DNA of 64,000 nucleotides, taken from the NCBI GenBank assembly GCA_039654915.1, contig CM077597.1, positions 87,856,001 to 87,920,000 on the forward strand. Reading direction: 5' to 3'. This document shows positions 24,240 to 35,875 of the stretch, piece after piece (the stretch's first letter is position 1; each line of letters opens with the position of its first letter). The DNA is from Aquilaria yunnanensis (taxonomy: Eukaryota > Streptophyta > Magnoliopsida > Malvales > Thymelaeaceae). Both the position numbers and the translations under genes were made by a program. The notes under the pieces are model-generated. The model worked only from the letters and a program-made list of their open reading frames with translations. It had not been told where the DNA came from and did no database searches.

Positions 24240-25201
24240 TAGAGGTGAGCATGGGTTAGGTAAACCCGAAATCGAAACCGAACCACCCTCATTGGGTTGG
24301 GTTGGGTAAAAATTGATCATGGTTCTCGGGTTGGTTCCACATATAGGAGAACCGACGGTTTTTGGGTTGGTTCTGGTTTCATATGGAACCAACCCGAGGT
24401 GGAACCGAACCCGAGATATATATATATAATTATATAACAAAAATTATAGTATTACTAATATATCCACACACACACACACACACATATTTCTTTGAAGTAT
24501 TATGATGGTTATTTTGTGTTTTTATATTAAACTCTTAAACTGATGTTCCAAATTGAAACAATATGGAAGTTGTGGGATCATTTACGAAATTTTTTCATAT
24601 TTACTTAAATCACTTTACTTCATATACCCACCACTCCTAAGTCATTTTGCTTTCAATCTTTCATTCCAGATTACTTTTTACGACACAATTATGATATTTT
24701 TTTTTCATTTGAGTCATGCAAATTTAAAAATTTATGACATCAACATATTTTAGGTTTTGATACTGAAGAAGATGGTCTTAAAGGCTTAATTTTTCATATT
24801 GAATGTCATACAAATATTGAAATTACTGGAATAAAGTAAACTAGTTGAGATAAAAAATACTCCACAAGCAACTCTTTTGAACAATTTTTGTAAGAACAAC
24901 ATTTTAAACTCTTTTGAATGTATCTAAGTACATATATTTAAATATTAATTTAATTATATATTATGTTGAATATGTCATAAAACTGATTATGGATGTAAAT
25001 TTATTGAATTTTGGTGTTGTTATACGTATATCGTATAAACCGAAAAACCCGAGAACCAGAACTGAGAAACCCAGAACCATGATTCTGGTTCTGTTCGGTT
25101 CTCGGTTCTGGATTGGGTAGAAAAATTTTACAACTGAGGTCATTTTGAGTTGGTTCGGTTCCACCATAAAACCGAACCAACCCGACCCATACTCACCCCT
25201 A
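24240..25201. mobile_element. Long-TIR transposon with GGTTCGG motifs, 962 bp
   Basis: The left end TAGAGGTGAGCATGGGT is inverted at the right end (TAGGGGTGAGTATGGGT on the minus strand). Both ends are packed with GGTT/AACC motifs such as AACCGAACCAACCCG. The flanks TATTGTCTAC and TAATGTCTAC form a 10-bp direct repeat with one mismatch. The end sequence is of hAT type, although the duplication is longer than the usual 8 bp. The interior is AT-rich, includes a (CA)n run near 24468-24484, and encodes no transposase. Confidence 0.7.
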
Positions 25202-25749
25202 TAATGTCTACTATGTTGAAAACAAAAAAATAATGGGTGCTTTTGTAAAATTTCAGCTGAAGTTTAATGTTTGGCAAGTTGAATCAGAGCAACATAGAGA
25301 CGTCACGTTGGTGATTTATTTGAGCGGAAAAAAGCATTAGCGGGCAAATTAGGCCAACATGGAAACGTTAGGCAGCAGAAACCTAAAAACATCAAAAGGT
25401 AATTACAATTTCAAGCTGATCACAGCCGTTGATGTTGACTTTGTTTCACTCCTTCTCTAATCCATCGTCCGATTCGCCTGGTCTTGATTGCTTCAACGGC
25501 CTAGATGCGTCCGCCGTCGTCGATTCTTCGTTAACTGGACGCGCCGCCGCCGTATTCAACCTGCAATTTCGGATCCAATAGAAGAAGCTCCGCCGCTACA
25601 GAGAAACATCGAAAAATACGCGGATCTTCAGAACTTACGAAGCGGAAATTGAAGATTCCTTCGCTCTTCTTTTCTGGAACCTTCAGTCTCCACCACCGCC
25701 ACCGTAAGAAGACCATCGAAGCTCATAATGACGGCGTTGCTGGCGGAGG
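25202..25749. other. Region 3' of the B-box gene
   Basis: The left half is AT-rich. From about 25430 the sequence becomes GC-rich and on the minus strand carries fragments that resemble the C-terminal tail of BBX28/BBX29-type proteins, out of frame with the upstream coding region. See the B-box entries. Confidence 0.5.
25441..25749 (-). pseudogene. Possible displaced C-terminal portion of the B-box gene
   Basis: Downstream of the B-box stop codon, the minus strand has codons for KRRAKESS at about 25640-25667. After a possible 78-bp intron (25561-25638, GTAAGT to TTGCAG) it has LNTAAARPVNEES and then ADASRPLKQSR before a TGA. Comparable blocks (a KRxRE segment, then SRPLKxS) occur near the end of BBX28/BBX29 proteins. 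The frame differs from the main coding frame, and a further TGA interrupts it near 25680. This may be a decayed tail, an undetected splice pattern or a base-call error. Confidence 0.4.
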
Positions 25750-26133
25750 CTAGGAGGACCAGGGAACTACCTGATTCTCGCCGTCATCTCCCTCATCGTC
25801 GTAATCCGTCTCCTGCTCGCCATCGTAATCATCGAAACTCTCATTCTCGTCCCCGTCGTCCTCCTCGCCTAATTCGTCCTCCGACTCGCACGCTCTCTCC
25901 GGATCCTCGTCGACGCAGGTGTCGCAGATCGATACGGCGGCGCTGAGGATGTTGCCAGAGGCCAGCCAGGGCGTCGGCCGCTGGCACGTCTGACAGAGGA
26001 GGCTGCGCGTGTGCTTCGCCACCAGGAAATTCGCGCCGTGGACTTTCCGATCGCAGTCCCAACACAGACTCGCCTTGTCGGATTCGCAGTGCAACCTCGC
26101 CGGACCGCTGCACAGCTCGCACTTCTGATTCAT
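25750..26133 (-). CDS. BBX28/BBX29: B-box zinc-finger protein, BBX28/BBX29 type, apparently C-terminally short
   Basis: The 127-residue product has one complete B-box at residues 5-43: C5, C8, C16, D19, C24, C27, H32 and H41, with the family-typical KVHGANFLVAKHTR. A partial second zinc-binding segment follows (C47, C50, C70, C73). Then comes a strongly acidic region (about 77-118) and NQVVPWSS at the end. BBX28 and BBX29 act in the nucleus in photomorphogenesis with HY5 and other B-box proteins, and lack a CCT domain. Arabidopsis relatives continue for roughly 100 residues past VVPW, whereas this frame stops at TAG. The next codons, PPPATP, resemble the usual continuation. ATG at 26133 is chosen because the first B-box cysteine follows at residue 5. 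It lies next to a PHOS-type gene, as in Arabidopsis. Confidence 0.85.
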   Translation of the reverse strand: MNQKCELCSGPARLHCESDKASLCWDCDRKVHGANFLVAKHTRSLLCQTCQRPTPWLASGNILSAAVSICDTCVDEDPERACESEDELGEEDDGDENESFDDYDGEQETDYDDEGDDGENQVVPWSS

Positions 26134-27300
26134 TTTTTGCGGTGAATTTCTCGGAAGAAAATTTGCGCTTCGGTGAAAAGAAAATAGAAGTGATCACTGA
26201 AACGCTTCTCTAATTGCCCGGAATTTAAACTGTATGGACGGTTTCGGTATTTGACGTTAAAAAAAAGGATATTTTTGTCTTTTGAAGCAACATAATGCGA
26301 ATCGGTGTAACGTGAAATCAAAACGCTTCGTTTGGCATGTGAAGCCGAATCTTAAGAAGTTAGGTTATTGGTTAGTTAAGAACTTAAAGATATATTGATG
26401 TGACGTGTCGCAAAAATGGGAGACTGTTTATCATCCATCTTACACTTAACATTCAATTATAATAATTTATCTAATTTTAAAATACATTTGTTTGGTTCTG
26501 TTATGCATTAGCTAAGAATGAAAATTATTTTATATAGATTTGAGATATTTTTTTTTATTTTGATTATATATTTATTTAAGATTGAGATTACCTTGTCTAG
26601 CATATAATTGTTTCACTTTAATTATATACCTATTTCTGAAATTCATTTGCTGCCTAGCTCTCTGATAAGCATTTATATAAATTTTAGATACATTTGTTTC
26701 ACTTGATTATAATTCATTTCCAAAATTCATGTATCTAGTTCTAATATATATTTGTCTAGTTTTAATATGTATGTGTCTACTTCTGATAAGTATTTATCAA
26801 GAATTGAGATCATTTTATTTAGATCTTAGACACATTTATTTCACTTTGATTTTATGTCTATTTCTAAAATTCATATGTTTAGTTCTAAAATGTATTTATT
26901 TAATTATGATAAACATTTGTCTATGACTAATATAATCTTATCTAGATTTAAGCAAAGATTTTTTTTATCTTAATTATATGTTTATTTTAATATGCATTTA
27001 TCTTTAACAATTTTTGTTAGACGTACGCATAATGAGTGTTATGAAATTCCACAATAATCTGGAAGATTCTTTTTTGCCTTAAGGTGGGGTGAGCCGTACA
27101 CTACATTTTTATGGAGCATACTGTCGGTTATGGAGCATGTAACAGAGCCGGAAGATATTTCAGGAGTTTCGGATTCGATTTGATGACGTGGCATAGAAAT
27201 TGTGGACGGTTAGAGTACACATAGGTGACGTGGGTCCAGTTTTTTTATGGCTCACAACAAAGATACCATTAGTCCCCCAGCTAACGAAATTGTTTCAATT
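26134..27300 (-). promoter_or_regulatory. B-box gene upstream region with TGACGTG elements
   Basis: Read away from the B-box start, the plus-strand sequence contains TGACGTGT at 26401-26408, TGACGTGGC at 27184-27192 and TGACGTGGG at 27226-27234. These ACGT-core elements suit bZIP factors such as HY5, which work with this B-box clade. Functional linkage is inferred. The interval 26440-27010 between them is a degenerate repeat described separately. Confidence 0.4.
26440..27010. repeat. Degenerate tandem-like repeat, AT-rich
   Basis: Words such as TTCACTT, AAATTCAT, TCTAGTTCTAATAT and GATAAGCATTTAT recur in the same order at least three times, at spacings of roughly 90-140 bp. The copies are strongly diverged. 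No coding potential is supported. Confidence 0.5.
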
Positions 27301-30300
27301 TAGTCCTTTAGTTTATTATTACGGTAAAATATTACTACAAATTTAAAGAAGGGAGATAATTCATGAGAGTTGAGATTTTTTTTTTTTCAACTTCTAATAA
27401 AGCTTATATCTTAATCCACATCATACGGAAATTATGCATGTAAGTAACTGAACTTCTTCCCCTAGAACAATCTTACATTTTAACTTACTTATATTTAGGT
27501 GGTCAAATCGTCTTAGTTTAGAGTACTTGTTACTGACTTTTTCTACTTCACATTGTGCACACTTCATAAATGTTTTTGTTCAAAAATAAAATGAGATTTT
27601 TGGATATTTTTTGTTGTTTTAAATGCTATTTTTTTTATCTTTCTTATCCAATTGATATCCGCGTTCGAATTTTGTATTTAGGTGGTATCCGTGATATCCA
27701 AAAGAAATAATGTACCATTACCTTGTGCTTGCGGCCTAGGTGCGGCCGAGTGGGGTTGCAACTTAAAAAAACACAAATAAAAGAAACTTTGGAGATTGGA
27801 AATTATCAGTTTGTAGACTCCTTTCGGTCTTGCGTCTACATGCAGCGACAGAGTCGCCGTCCACCCTTCTCCTCCACACAAATTAGTTCTTCCATATTCT
27901 CCCCTCATTTTAGTGGTCCCAATGGCTAGTTCTTGATGTCAAAATTGGGATTGAGTGTTAGTTAGAATCATCTTTAGAGTCAACAAAATTTGAATCTAAA
28001 TCACATCAAGTATCTTAAAAACAGAAGCTTTAAAAGTAAATGTAAGATTAAGAAAATGTCACTTTTTTAAAATTTTAGTTAATAAAAGTGTAGTAAAAAT
28101 GAAAATGGAAGCGGCAGTTGAGAGTGAGAGCACGAGAGCTACAGCGACGACTCAAAATTTTAGTAAATAAACACTTTTTAGTACAAGTGTTAAATTTTGA
28201 GAATTGTGAATAGATTTTACTCATTGCAATGGACATAAAAACACGACTTTCTAGAGTTACTTTCTTGGTATTTTTGTTTATACTCGGATGATTAGAAACA
28301 CCAATTACCAATATATAGGAAAGCAAAATTCAAAGCATCTACAATGATATGTACAAGTGTCTATTATGAAATAGAGATGCCTCTACTTGCTAGATATACT
28401 TGCTCGATCATTGTTTCTTGTCTATATATGGAAGATCAAAACACCAATTTCTATATATGGAAGCAAAATCTAGAGTGTCAAATATAACACTATAAGTATC
28501 CATGTACCATAAAAGATAAATGTGTCTACTAATTTCAAAATAAAAAGAATAGTTAACATGTACCTTCTACAGCTTTTTCTATGTTCTTCCTACTATGTCT
28601 CGATCTCAAATTTTCTTTTTCTACTATTGTTTTCATATTTGCAAGTTGTGCATCTAGCAATCAATCATATATATAACTAATCAAACATCATAAATCATCA
28701 TCACTGAAGTCCTGGCCGAGAAAAGTATAATAAACTTGCAATTGTTTTCACTGTTGATGGAGACTTTTGGCTCGAGTCCTAGTTGCTGAAATCATCTCAT
28801 TTGTTCTCCTTCGAAGTTGAGGTCGTATCGCTCCTTTTTTCCTCTTCAGGCTCTATCTCCAAGGCTTTCCTTTTTTTCTTGCTCTTATTATTCTTCTTAT
28901 TTTCTGAATCATCCTAAACCTTTTTTATCTTTCCCTCATTGTTTTTCTTGCTCTTCTTTGATCTCAAGAGCTATTTTCTTTTTCATCTTTGTTTCTTGAT
29001 TGGATAGGGCCAATGAAGGCATCGAATAAAAAGAAAATTGATGAGTTTGGATGATATCAGATCGCGATCATTTTCCTTCAAAGGATGATGTCGGACTATT
29101 AGTTTTAATTTGGTTAATCTCTTCTAGAGGCACACAGCACCGATATTCTTTAGAGACAGTGCCAATTTATTAAGAGTATGAACTTTTGTTTAGTACGACT
29201 ATTATGAACATATGTTTAATTAGATAAAATAGATAATTTTTAAAATTTACCTTTCACTATCCTAGCTAATTTCCATTACACCCTTTACCCCAAAATCACT
29301 TTTTAATTGCTTCTTTTAGAGCATCAATTCACCAGACAAGGTTTGCAAACATTGTTTGGTTGGCGTACCAAACTTCCTTATCTATACCATTGCATCTTGA
29401 CTTACAGGACTTGCCTGTCTTAACCATCACTCCCGTCCTTCACCAATCTTTCCATGCATTGTTCTCCTAATAGATTCAACAGCTTATAAGGCAAATAAAG
29501 CACTCAGATAATCAGAGGAAAGAAAGTCAAAGATTTTAAGGCTTTAGAAAGTTGATAAGGGGAATTTTGAAGGTCAAAGCTATGTCGTTTACGACAGTTG
29601 ACTTGCTTGTTCCTAGATGGCCCTTCATCACTATGATCACTAACTTGGTTTCAAGTCATTATTTCCTTTGTTTGGATATGTTACTGTACAAGCTTTTGCT
29701 ATAGTGGAATTGTTTTCGCTTGGTTTCTCACTTTGATTTATTTTTTCAAACACTTTTAAATTTAATGATAAGTCACTTTTACATTTTAGTCTGACATTTT
29801 TTTCATATTCATTAAGACATTTTTTTTTATTGTTTCAGAATCTTTCATTTTTAAAGATACTTTAACATAATTATTTAAACACTTTACACTTTTACATATC
29901 ATTTTAGAAAAAAAAAAATAGTCTGCATATTGTTTCAAATACTTATATATATTTATTCTGACACTTTTATCAATTGTTTCAGACACTTTGTAAGTTTGTC
30001 TTTAAAACATATACAAACAGTTTCTGTGTACAACTCAATGGCAGAGATAAGAGATGAGCAGACATAATTGCAGCATGGAGGGACAACAATGACTAAGATG
30101 AATGAAAGGCATAGACTAGTGTGATCTTGAGGCAGTAATCGACAGATTTGGAAAGATGGCGCCATGATTCGAAGGCAAACAACAAGAACAAGATCCAAAG
30201 ACAAGTGACAATCAATGAAATTCAAAGGCGCACGACAACTACAAGATCTAAAAGGTACAACAATGAATGATGTGGAGAGGAGCACTAATAGTGAAATCTC

Positions 30301-30654
30301 AACGTGATAGTGATTGTGTGATTTGGAAGGGAATGACGATGTTGAGAATCAAAGGTACACGATTATGGTGTGATCCAAATGTGAGTAACATTGGAAGATT
30401 CAGAGGCAGCATCGGCAACAATGGTAACAATGGTAAGGACAAAGTAAGGCTTCTGAAAGTAGATGAAGAGTTTTAGTCAAGCGCAATTTTTTTTCAAAGT
30501 TTTGATATAGAGTTGTATTACATATTGAGCGTTAAGAGTGAATTAATATGTATAATTATACATATATGCATAATATAATAACCAACTTTTGTTGATGGGA
30601 CTTGAAATTGTCTGGTTAGAGTTCAAAGTGGAGAAGATTTAGTTTACATACAGC
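27301..30654. other. Intergenic, no gene seen
   Basis: Mostly AT-rich sequence. A GC-richer patch at 27715-27930 and a purine-rich stretch at 30030-30470 carry short open frames on both strands that resemble no known family. No transposon ends could be fixed. Confidence 0.5.
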
Positions 30655-31215
30655 CTAAAGACTTTTTCAACCTTGACCTTAGCTAACTTGGACTTTTTAA
30701 CCATTGAACTTTGACTCGACTTCACTCGCCCCCCGTCAAACTTTGGAAATTGTTACCTTTTACCCTATTAACCCGCTTAAATAGTTGTGTAGGTTATTTG
30801 GAGACTAAAAGAAAGGCAAAATAGAAGATGAAGTGCTTTGCTAGCCATTGACTCAAAATTTTATATTATTTTGATTATCTGCTTCAATCTTCTTGATTTG
30901 AGCAATTCGGAGAACCACTAACCATTTATAATGTACACGACCCAACCGGTATTCTACATTGAAATATAATTTTAATTCTAGAACACAACTCATTCAAAGA
31001 GTTAGAGGTATATGTAGGGAAAATGGCTACTTAGTTTCTCATCTTCCATTTTATTTTCATTTTGATCCTTATATAAATTAAACAATCATTTAAGTGTGCT
31101 AATGGGGGTAAAATATATCAATTTTAAAAATTTTGAAGGGGTGATTGAACCCAAATCAAAATTTAGGGGTAAAAGGTTTGAGTTGGTAAAATTCGGGATG
31201 AAAGGAGTTTTAGGT
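30655..31215. mobile_element. Probable long-TIR (MULE-like) non-autonomous element
   Basis: Roughly 130 bp at the left (CAGCCTAAAGACTTTTTCAACC region, ending near CGCTTAAATAGTTG) recur inverted at the right (CAACCTAAAACTCC on the minus strand, ending near CACTTAAATGATTG). The element is about 560 bp with no coding capacity. A target duplication is not clear, so the boundaries are approximate. Confidence 0.5.
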
Positions 31216-31440
31216 TGTTTGTTTACCCAATTTTTTTTTCTTAATTTTTGTAGATCAAGTCTGCATAATTGATCTTGTTACGAATTGTGTTGGGGAGATG
31301 CCAGAGTGAGCAAATGCTCATTTCACATTTTAATTATGTTTATTTCAAGCTCTTTCGTTTCAGCTTAAATATTAGATTTCAAATTTATTTTTACATATCA
31401 ATAATTGTTACTTATCAATTTCATCAAAAATTTTAAATTT

Positions 31441-31650
31441 ATATGTGGTTTAATAATCATTACTATTTTAATTAAAAAATTAAATTTTTTCAGTTTTAAG
31501 GTTTATGACACAACTATATATATTTTTTTTTATGTTTTTCAAAAGAATTTAGTAAAAAAATCTTACTATCCTATTCAATTTAACAATTTATAATCCATAA
31601 AAAAATAAAAAATATTTTAGATAAAATCCTGATTTTCATGACCTTGGTTT
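31441..31650. repeat. Segment duplicated at 62879-63090 (left part)
   Basis: The sequence from GTGGTTTAATAATCATTAC to ATCCTGATTTTCATGACC aligns closely with 62881-63080. Its continuation in the second copy is found here only after the element at 31657-33633. Confidence 0.8.
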
Positions 31651-31656
31651 TAATTA

Positions 31657-33633
31657 AGCTAAAATGCATAATTGATCCCTTAATTTTTTCAACTCAAGCT
31701 ATTTAGTCCTTTTAAGTATGATTCAGTGCTACTTAACATTTCAACTTTGAGAAATGTAGCGAGTCAGTCCCTTGGCAGCTTGGGTAAACTACAAACTTAG
31801 TCCTAACTTTTAATTGTTCAGTAAAATGACCATTACTTTTAGAAACTTTCTTTTGCACTTAACTCTTGGATTAACAAACTTTATTAAATTTTTACTTACA
31901 ATAATTAAATAATTAGACTATTTACACTTGATAATTTAAAAAAATTATGTAAATAATTTTAATAATTTAATAATTTATATTTTTCTTATTTTTTAAACAA
32001 AAAAAATTTATTGACATACTATAAAGCCAAAAAAATCCATTTTTTTTTTATTTTCTTCACCTTTACATTGATCATTTATTTTTCCTATAGATTTCTTACT
32101 TTTTTTAAACAAAATAAGTTCCTCATTATTGGTGGTTTATCCACACAAAGAAATAATCCAACATTTAACTTTGTGATGATTTTCCCTATCTTATTCCTCA
32201 GTTTTTCCTTACCTTCTTTATTTGTTCATTTTTTGCTTACTAATGTATTTTATTTTTGTTTAATTTAAATATTTTGTTCAAGTATAAATACTACTTGGAA
32301 TCCGTTAAAAGAAACAAAAAGTAGTCAATTTTTTAATTTATTAAAGCATTCAACTTCAATATTCAAATTGATTAGAGCTTTCAACTTGATATAAAATAGA
32401 ACGAGTTACGAGTAAAACTAATACTCCCTCCGTCCTAAAAAGAATGAAATATATATTTTTTTTAGTTGTCTAAAAAAAAATTAAAATTTTTGTTTTTAGA
32501 AAGTTTTTAACTTTTAATTTACCTTGCTGCCCTTATTTATACTCCCACCACACAAAATTTAATAAAAAATATTTTTTTAATCTTCATTTAAACTTTTACT
32601 TTACTAGACCTAAATTTTTTTTTAAATTATTATTTAAACTTTCACCATACAAAATTTTAAATTTTTTTTTAATTTTAGTTTCATAGGCAAACTTGAAAAA
32701 AGTAATATAAATTATAAATATTTTAATCCTTGTATCCAAAGAAACGTTTCGATTTTTATGGGATGAAGGGAGTAATAGGTTTAGTTCAAAATGGGAAAAG
32801 CAACCAAAAAAAAATGGGAAAGGATGAAAAAGCAAACAGAGAAATGGAGACCAGAGAAGGAGATCCAATTTATCAAGAGCTCAGCTGGAGCAATGGGTCA
32901 ATTTCCTCACACCGGATGACTAGAGAAGGAGATCCATGACAGTGATGTCGACCGTATTCGATCTTCCTCTCGATATGGTTCGAGCAACGTTTGAGCTAAC
33001 CAGATAAGACATCGAGCGGTTGAGGAAGACGGTCTCGCCGGAGAAACGATGTCGTCTGTGGCCGAGCATCACCGGCAAATCTGGATTCGTCGGTCGATTA
33101 TAGACCGCACTTGGATCCACTGTCGGTTTCCGTCACCGTCTTCGGTGGTGGAGCAGAGAAACACCCTTAAATCCGGGCAAGTTCCTGATATTAGACAAAA
33201 AGGATGAACTGAAAAGATTGGATGATGTCTTTTGCACCATTTTCAGGAGAACCTAATTCAAAATTCAAGAAAATAATTTGAAGCTTTACATTAGCTTAAG
33301 TAAAATATAAATTATAAAAAATTAGAAATTTTCTAAATTATTGTATGTAGTTTTTTGAATTATATTTGTGAGTGATTTAATTAGTTAACTATATATTTAA
33401 CAATTTAGTAAAGTTCATTAATCCATAAGTTTGGTAATAATGAAAGTTCTAAATAGAAGGATCATTTGCTGAAACATTGGCAGTTAGGATTTAACGTTGT
33501 GGTTTATCTTGATAGTTGAAGGATTAAGTCATACTGTTTTACAAAATTTAAAGATCAAGTCATACTGAGTCAAAGTTAAGGGATCAACTTATGCGAGTTG
33601 GAATAGTTTGATGACTAACGATGCATTTAAGTC
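31657..33633. mobile_element. Long-TIR (MULE-like) element of about 1.98 kb with a nested MITE
   Basis: The left end AGCTAAAATGCATAATTGAT is partly inverted at the right end (GACTTAAATGCATCGTTAGT on the minus strand). TIR similarity extends more than 100 bp, including GATCCCTTAA and CAGTATGACTT blocks. The flanks TTTTAATTA and TTTTAATCG match at seven of nine positions. The paralogous locus at 63090-63105 lacks this sequence, so it behaves as an insertion. A Stowaway-like MITE is nested at 32424-32772. No transposase frame is visible. Confidence 0.7.
32424..32772. mobile_element. Stowaway-like MITE, 349 bp
   Basis: The ends CTCCCTCCGTCC and GGGATGAAGGGAG are inverted copies flanked by TA. 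The interior belongs to a longer subfamily shared with 42818-43127, with the TTTAAACTTT and TTAATCTT blocks. It is nested in the element at 31657-33633 and is therefore younger. Confidence 0.85.
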
Positions 33634-33639
33634 TTTTAA

Positions 33640-33930
33640 TCGAATTAAAGAAGCAGGAGTGCTGCTCTCGGCCACAATGGGTATACCCCACAAATCCATT
33701 CCTTGCCATCCCAGTTTCGGTCCTACATGTTTTCCTACTACGCTATCATTTTTTTCGGTAATGAAGCCTTCTCCGGACTCACTATGCTATTGTTATCATC
33801 AACCTATAATCTTATCTACTATTTTTTTTTTCGAAATCTTTATCTACTAATTTAATATGGTAGCAATCTTTTCGTCTCAAAGTGATTAAAACTTTTTGAT
33901 ATTTTGGACTCGAGATCATCTCAAATTTTG
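33640..33930. repeat. Segment duplicated at 63105-63335 (right part)
   Basis: Blocks including CCATCCCAGTTTCGGTCC, TACTAATTTAATATGGT and CAATCTTTTCGTCT are shared with 63105-63335 in the same order and orientation, with small indels. Confidence 0.85.
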
Positions 33931-35011
33931 TCACACTGAATTGTTGATAAAAATTACTGAAAAAAATAATATTTAGAAAGCATGGGATTCATCTCGCATT
34001 TGCATATGAATTTACATATTTAAATGTTGCCTACAAATTGAGTTCTATTAAACTTTAAATCTTCAGAAAAATAAAAAAAAATTTTGAATAAGTGAAAACC
34101 TAGGAATTTTTTTTAAGTAAGCGAGTTGGTTTACTCACGACTCATGAGATGATCCAATCTACTCTTTGAGTACCTCACTTAAGTTGCATTAAAGCCAAAA
34201 ATTTAGATTTAACTTCATCATAGATCCTTAAACTTAATTTTTTTTTGTCCTATCTAGGTCACATAACTTTATTTTGTCCTAACTAGGTTCTTTAACTTAT
34301 ATTTTATGTTCTGTTTGGATTTTTTTTCTGTCAATTGGCTATTAATTTGAATGAAATTTTGGTGAAAAATAATAACTCTAGTCTATAGATTTCATTCATC
34401 CTTTCATCCTGCTCTTTAAACCTTAAAACTTATTAATCTAACAGCTCAATAATCCTCATCTCAATCCAAGTACCATTTTTCTCCTTTTCCTCTTACCCAC
34501 CAAATTTTCTGAGCAAATAATGCTTTGGAAATTTAAATTTTCATAATTTTTTAGAAATATATTCATAAATTGTGAAGTAGTGCAAAATATAAAATACTAG
34601 AATAAAAAGGAAAAAAAAGACAAGCCCACACAAATCCTTTTCGTTCTAATCAATTTGACTCGCCTCATGGAGATCTTCAAGGCATCACTACCTTCTTCTT
34701 TTCATCATTGTGCTATCGGCTCGTGCACTAGATCTGATTCGATTTGTACACTAGATCTGATTCATTTCAGGATGAGTAAGCTTGTCTGGGTTAAGTAGGC
34801 ACAGCCACCGGCGAGCGTGATGGTGTCATGGGTAGCAAAAATGGGTTTGGATGCCTTGGCACTTCGGCAGGAGGTTGGGTTGGGAGGAGGATGTGGCCAT
34901 ATGGGAGGATCCAATTGACTCTCAATTTCGTCCCTACCATTTGCTGCTGAGAAAGCCTCGATGCACATCACCATCATCCTTGTCTTGTGTGACGTTGTGG
35001 AAGGGGCTACA
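33931..35011. other. Intergenic with an unidentified GC-richer patch
   Basis: AT-rich up to about 34640. From 34740 to 35011 composition is more balanced, and the minus strand has a 106-codon frame (35082-34762) rich in Pro, Thr and Ser that I do not recognise. The hAT-like element at 35020 is inserted into this patch. Confidence 0.4.
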
Positions 35012-35019
35012 TTGCCAAC

Positions 35020-35875
35020 TAAAGCTGTAATTTTTGGGTTTTGGGTCGGGTTCGAACTTAAACCTGATTTTTCTAAGCACATAAATAGCTACTATTCTTT
35101 GGCCCGACCCAAACCAATTTAGGCGCACAACCCAAACCAACCCTAGCTCGAAAATAATGGATTAGGGTCAGGTGGATTTGGGTTTAACTTGATATCCACT
35201 GTCACTTCCTCTGTCAGACACCGCTTTGTCTTAGATGACCCATTGCGCTCACCTGGACTACTTGATAATAGAGCAATTGAGGGTGTGGTGAAGGAGGTCG
35301 ACGGCGGGGTTAGGAGGTTATGGTGGTCAGACAAGGCCTCATGTGAGGCGGGGCAAACGATAGTGGCCTGGAGATCAAGGTGAGGCAAGGCAAGTGATGA
35401 CGGTGTGAGGGCAAGGCAAGTGATGATGGCATGACGATAGGCTAGGGCAATGATAGAGTGGGGGCAAAGCCAAGGTGGAGAAGGGTTTCAAGTGACAAGA
35501 GAAGAAGCATTGAGGGGCAACTAGGCAAGGATTGGAGGATGAAGCAAAAGAAAAGGTGAGGTGAAAATATGGGAGACTTAGACTGAGGGCGGCGAGGTTA
35601 GTTACTAGGCCTAGGTTAGTGAGTCAGAAATTAGTTAAGGTTAAGGAATTAGGTTGGGCCAGGATTTTTTATGGGTAGGGAGTTAGTTTAAGGATTGGGC
35701 TGGGTAGGGATTTCAGGTCATTCGGGTTAATTCAGGTTGAACTCGAACCAACTCGATTTTTCTAGTGTTTTATCAGGTCGGATTCGGGTTAACTTGAATT
35801 GTACATTTCCTACTTTCTAACCCGACCGTAATCCGATATTTTGGATTGGGTTAGAGTTATTTCCTTACACCCCTA
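35020..35875. mobile_element. hAT-like non-autonomous element, 856 bp
   Basis: The left end TAAAGCTGTAA and the right end, TAGGGGTGTAA on the minus strand, are inverted copies. The flanks TTGCCAAC (35012-35019) and CTGCCAAC (35876-35883) form an 8-bp target duplication with one mismatch, as hAT transposases make. Both ends contain GGGTT/AACCC motifs. The interior includes repeated GGCAAGGCAAGTGATGA-type words at about 35380-35450. No transposase is present. Confidence 0.78.

Noticed and set aside
34762..35140. Minus-strand coding region with a Pro/Thr/Ser-rich product
   Set aside because: No known domain is visible, and it runs into the hAT-like element at 35020. A captured fragment is possible but not supported as a gene.
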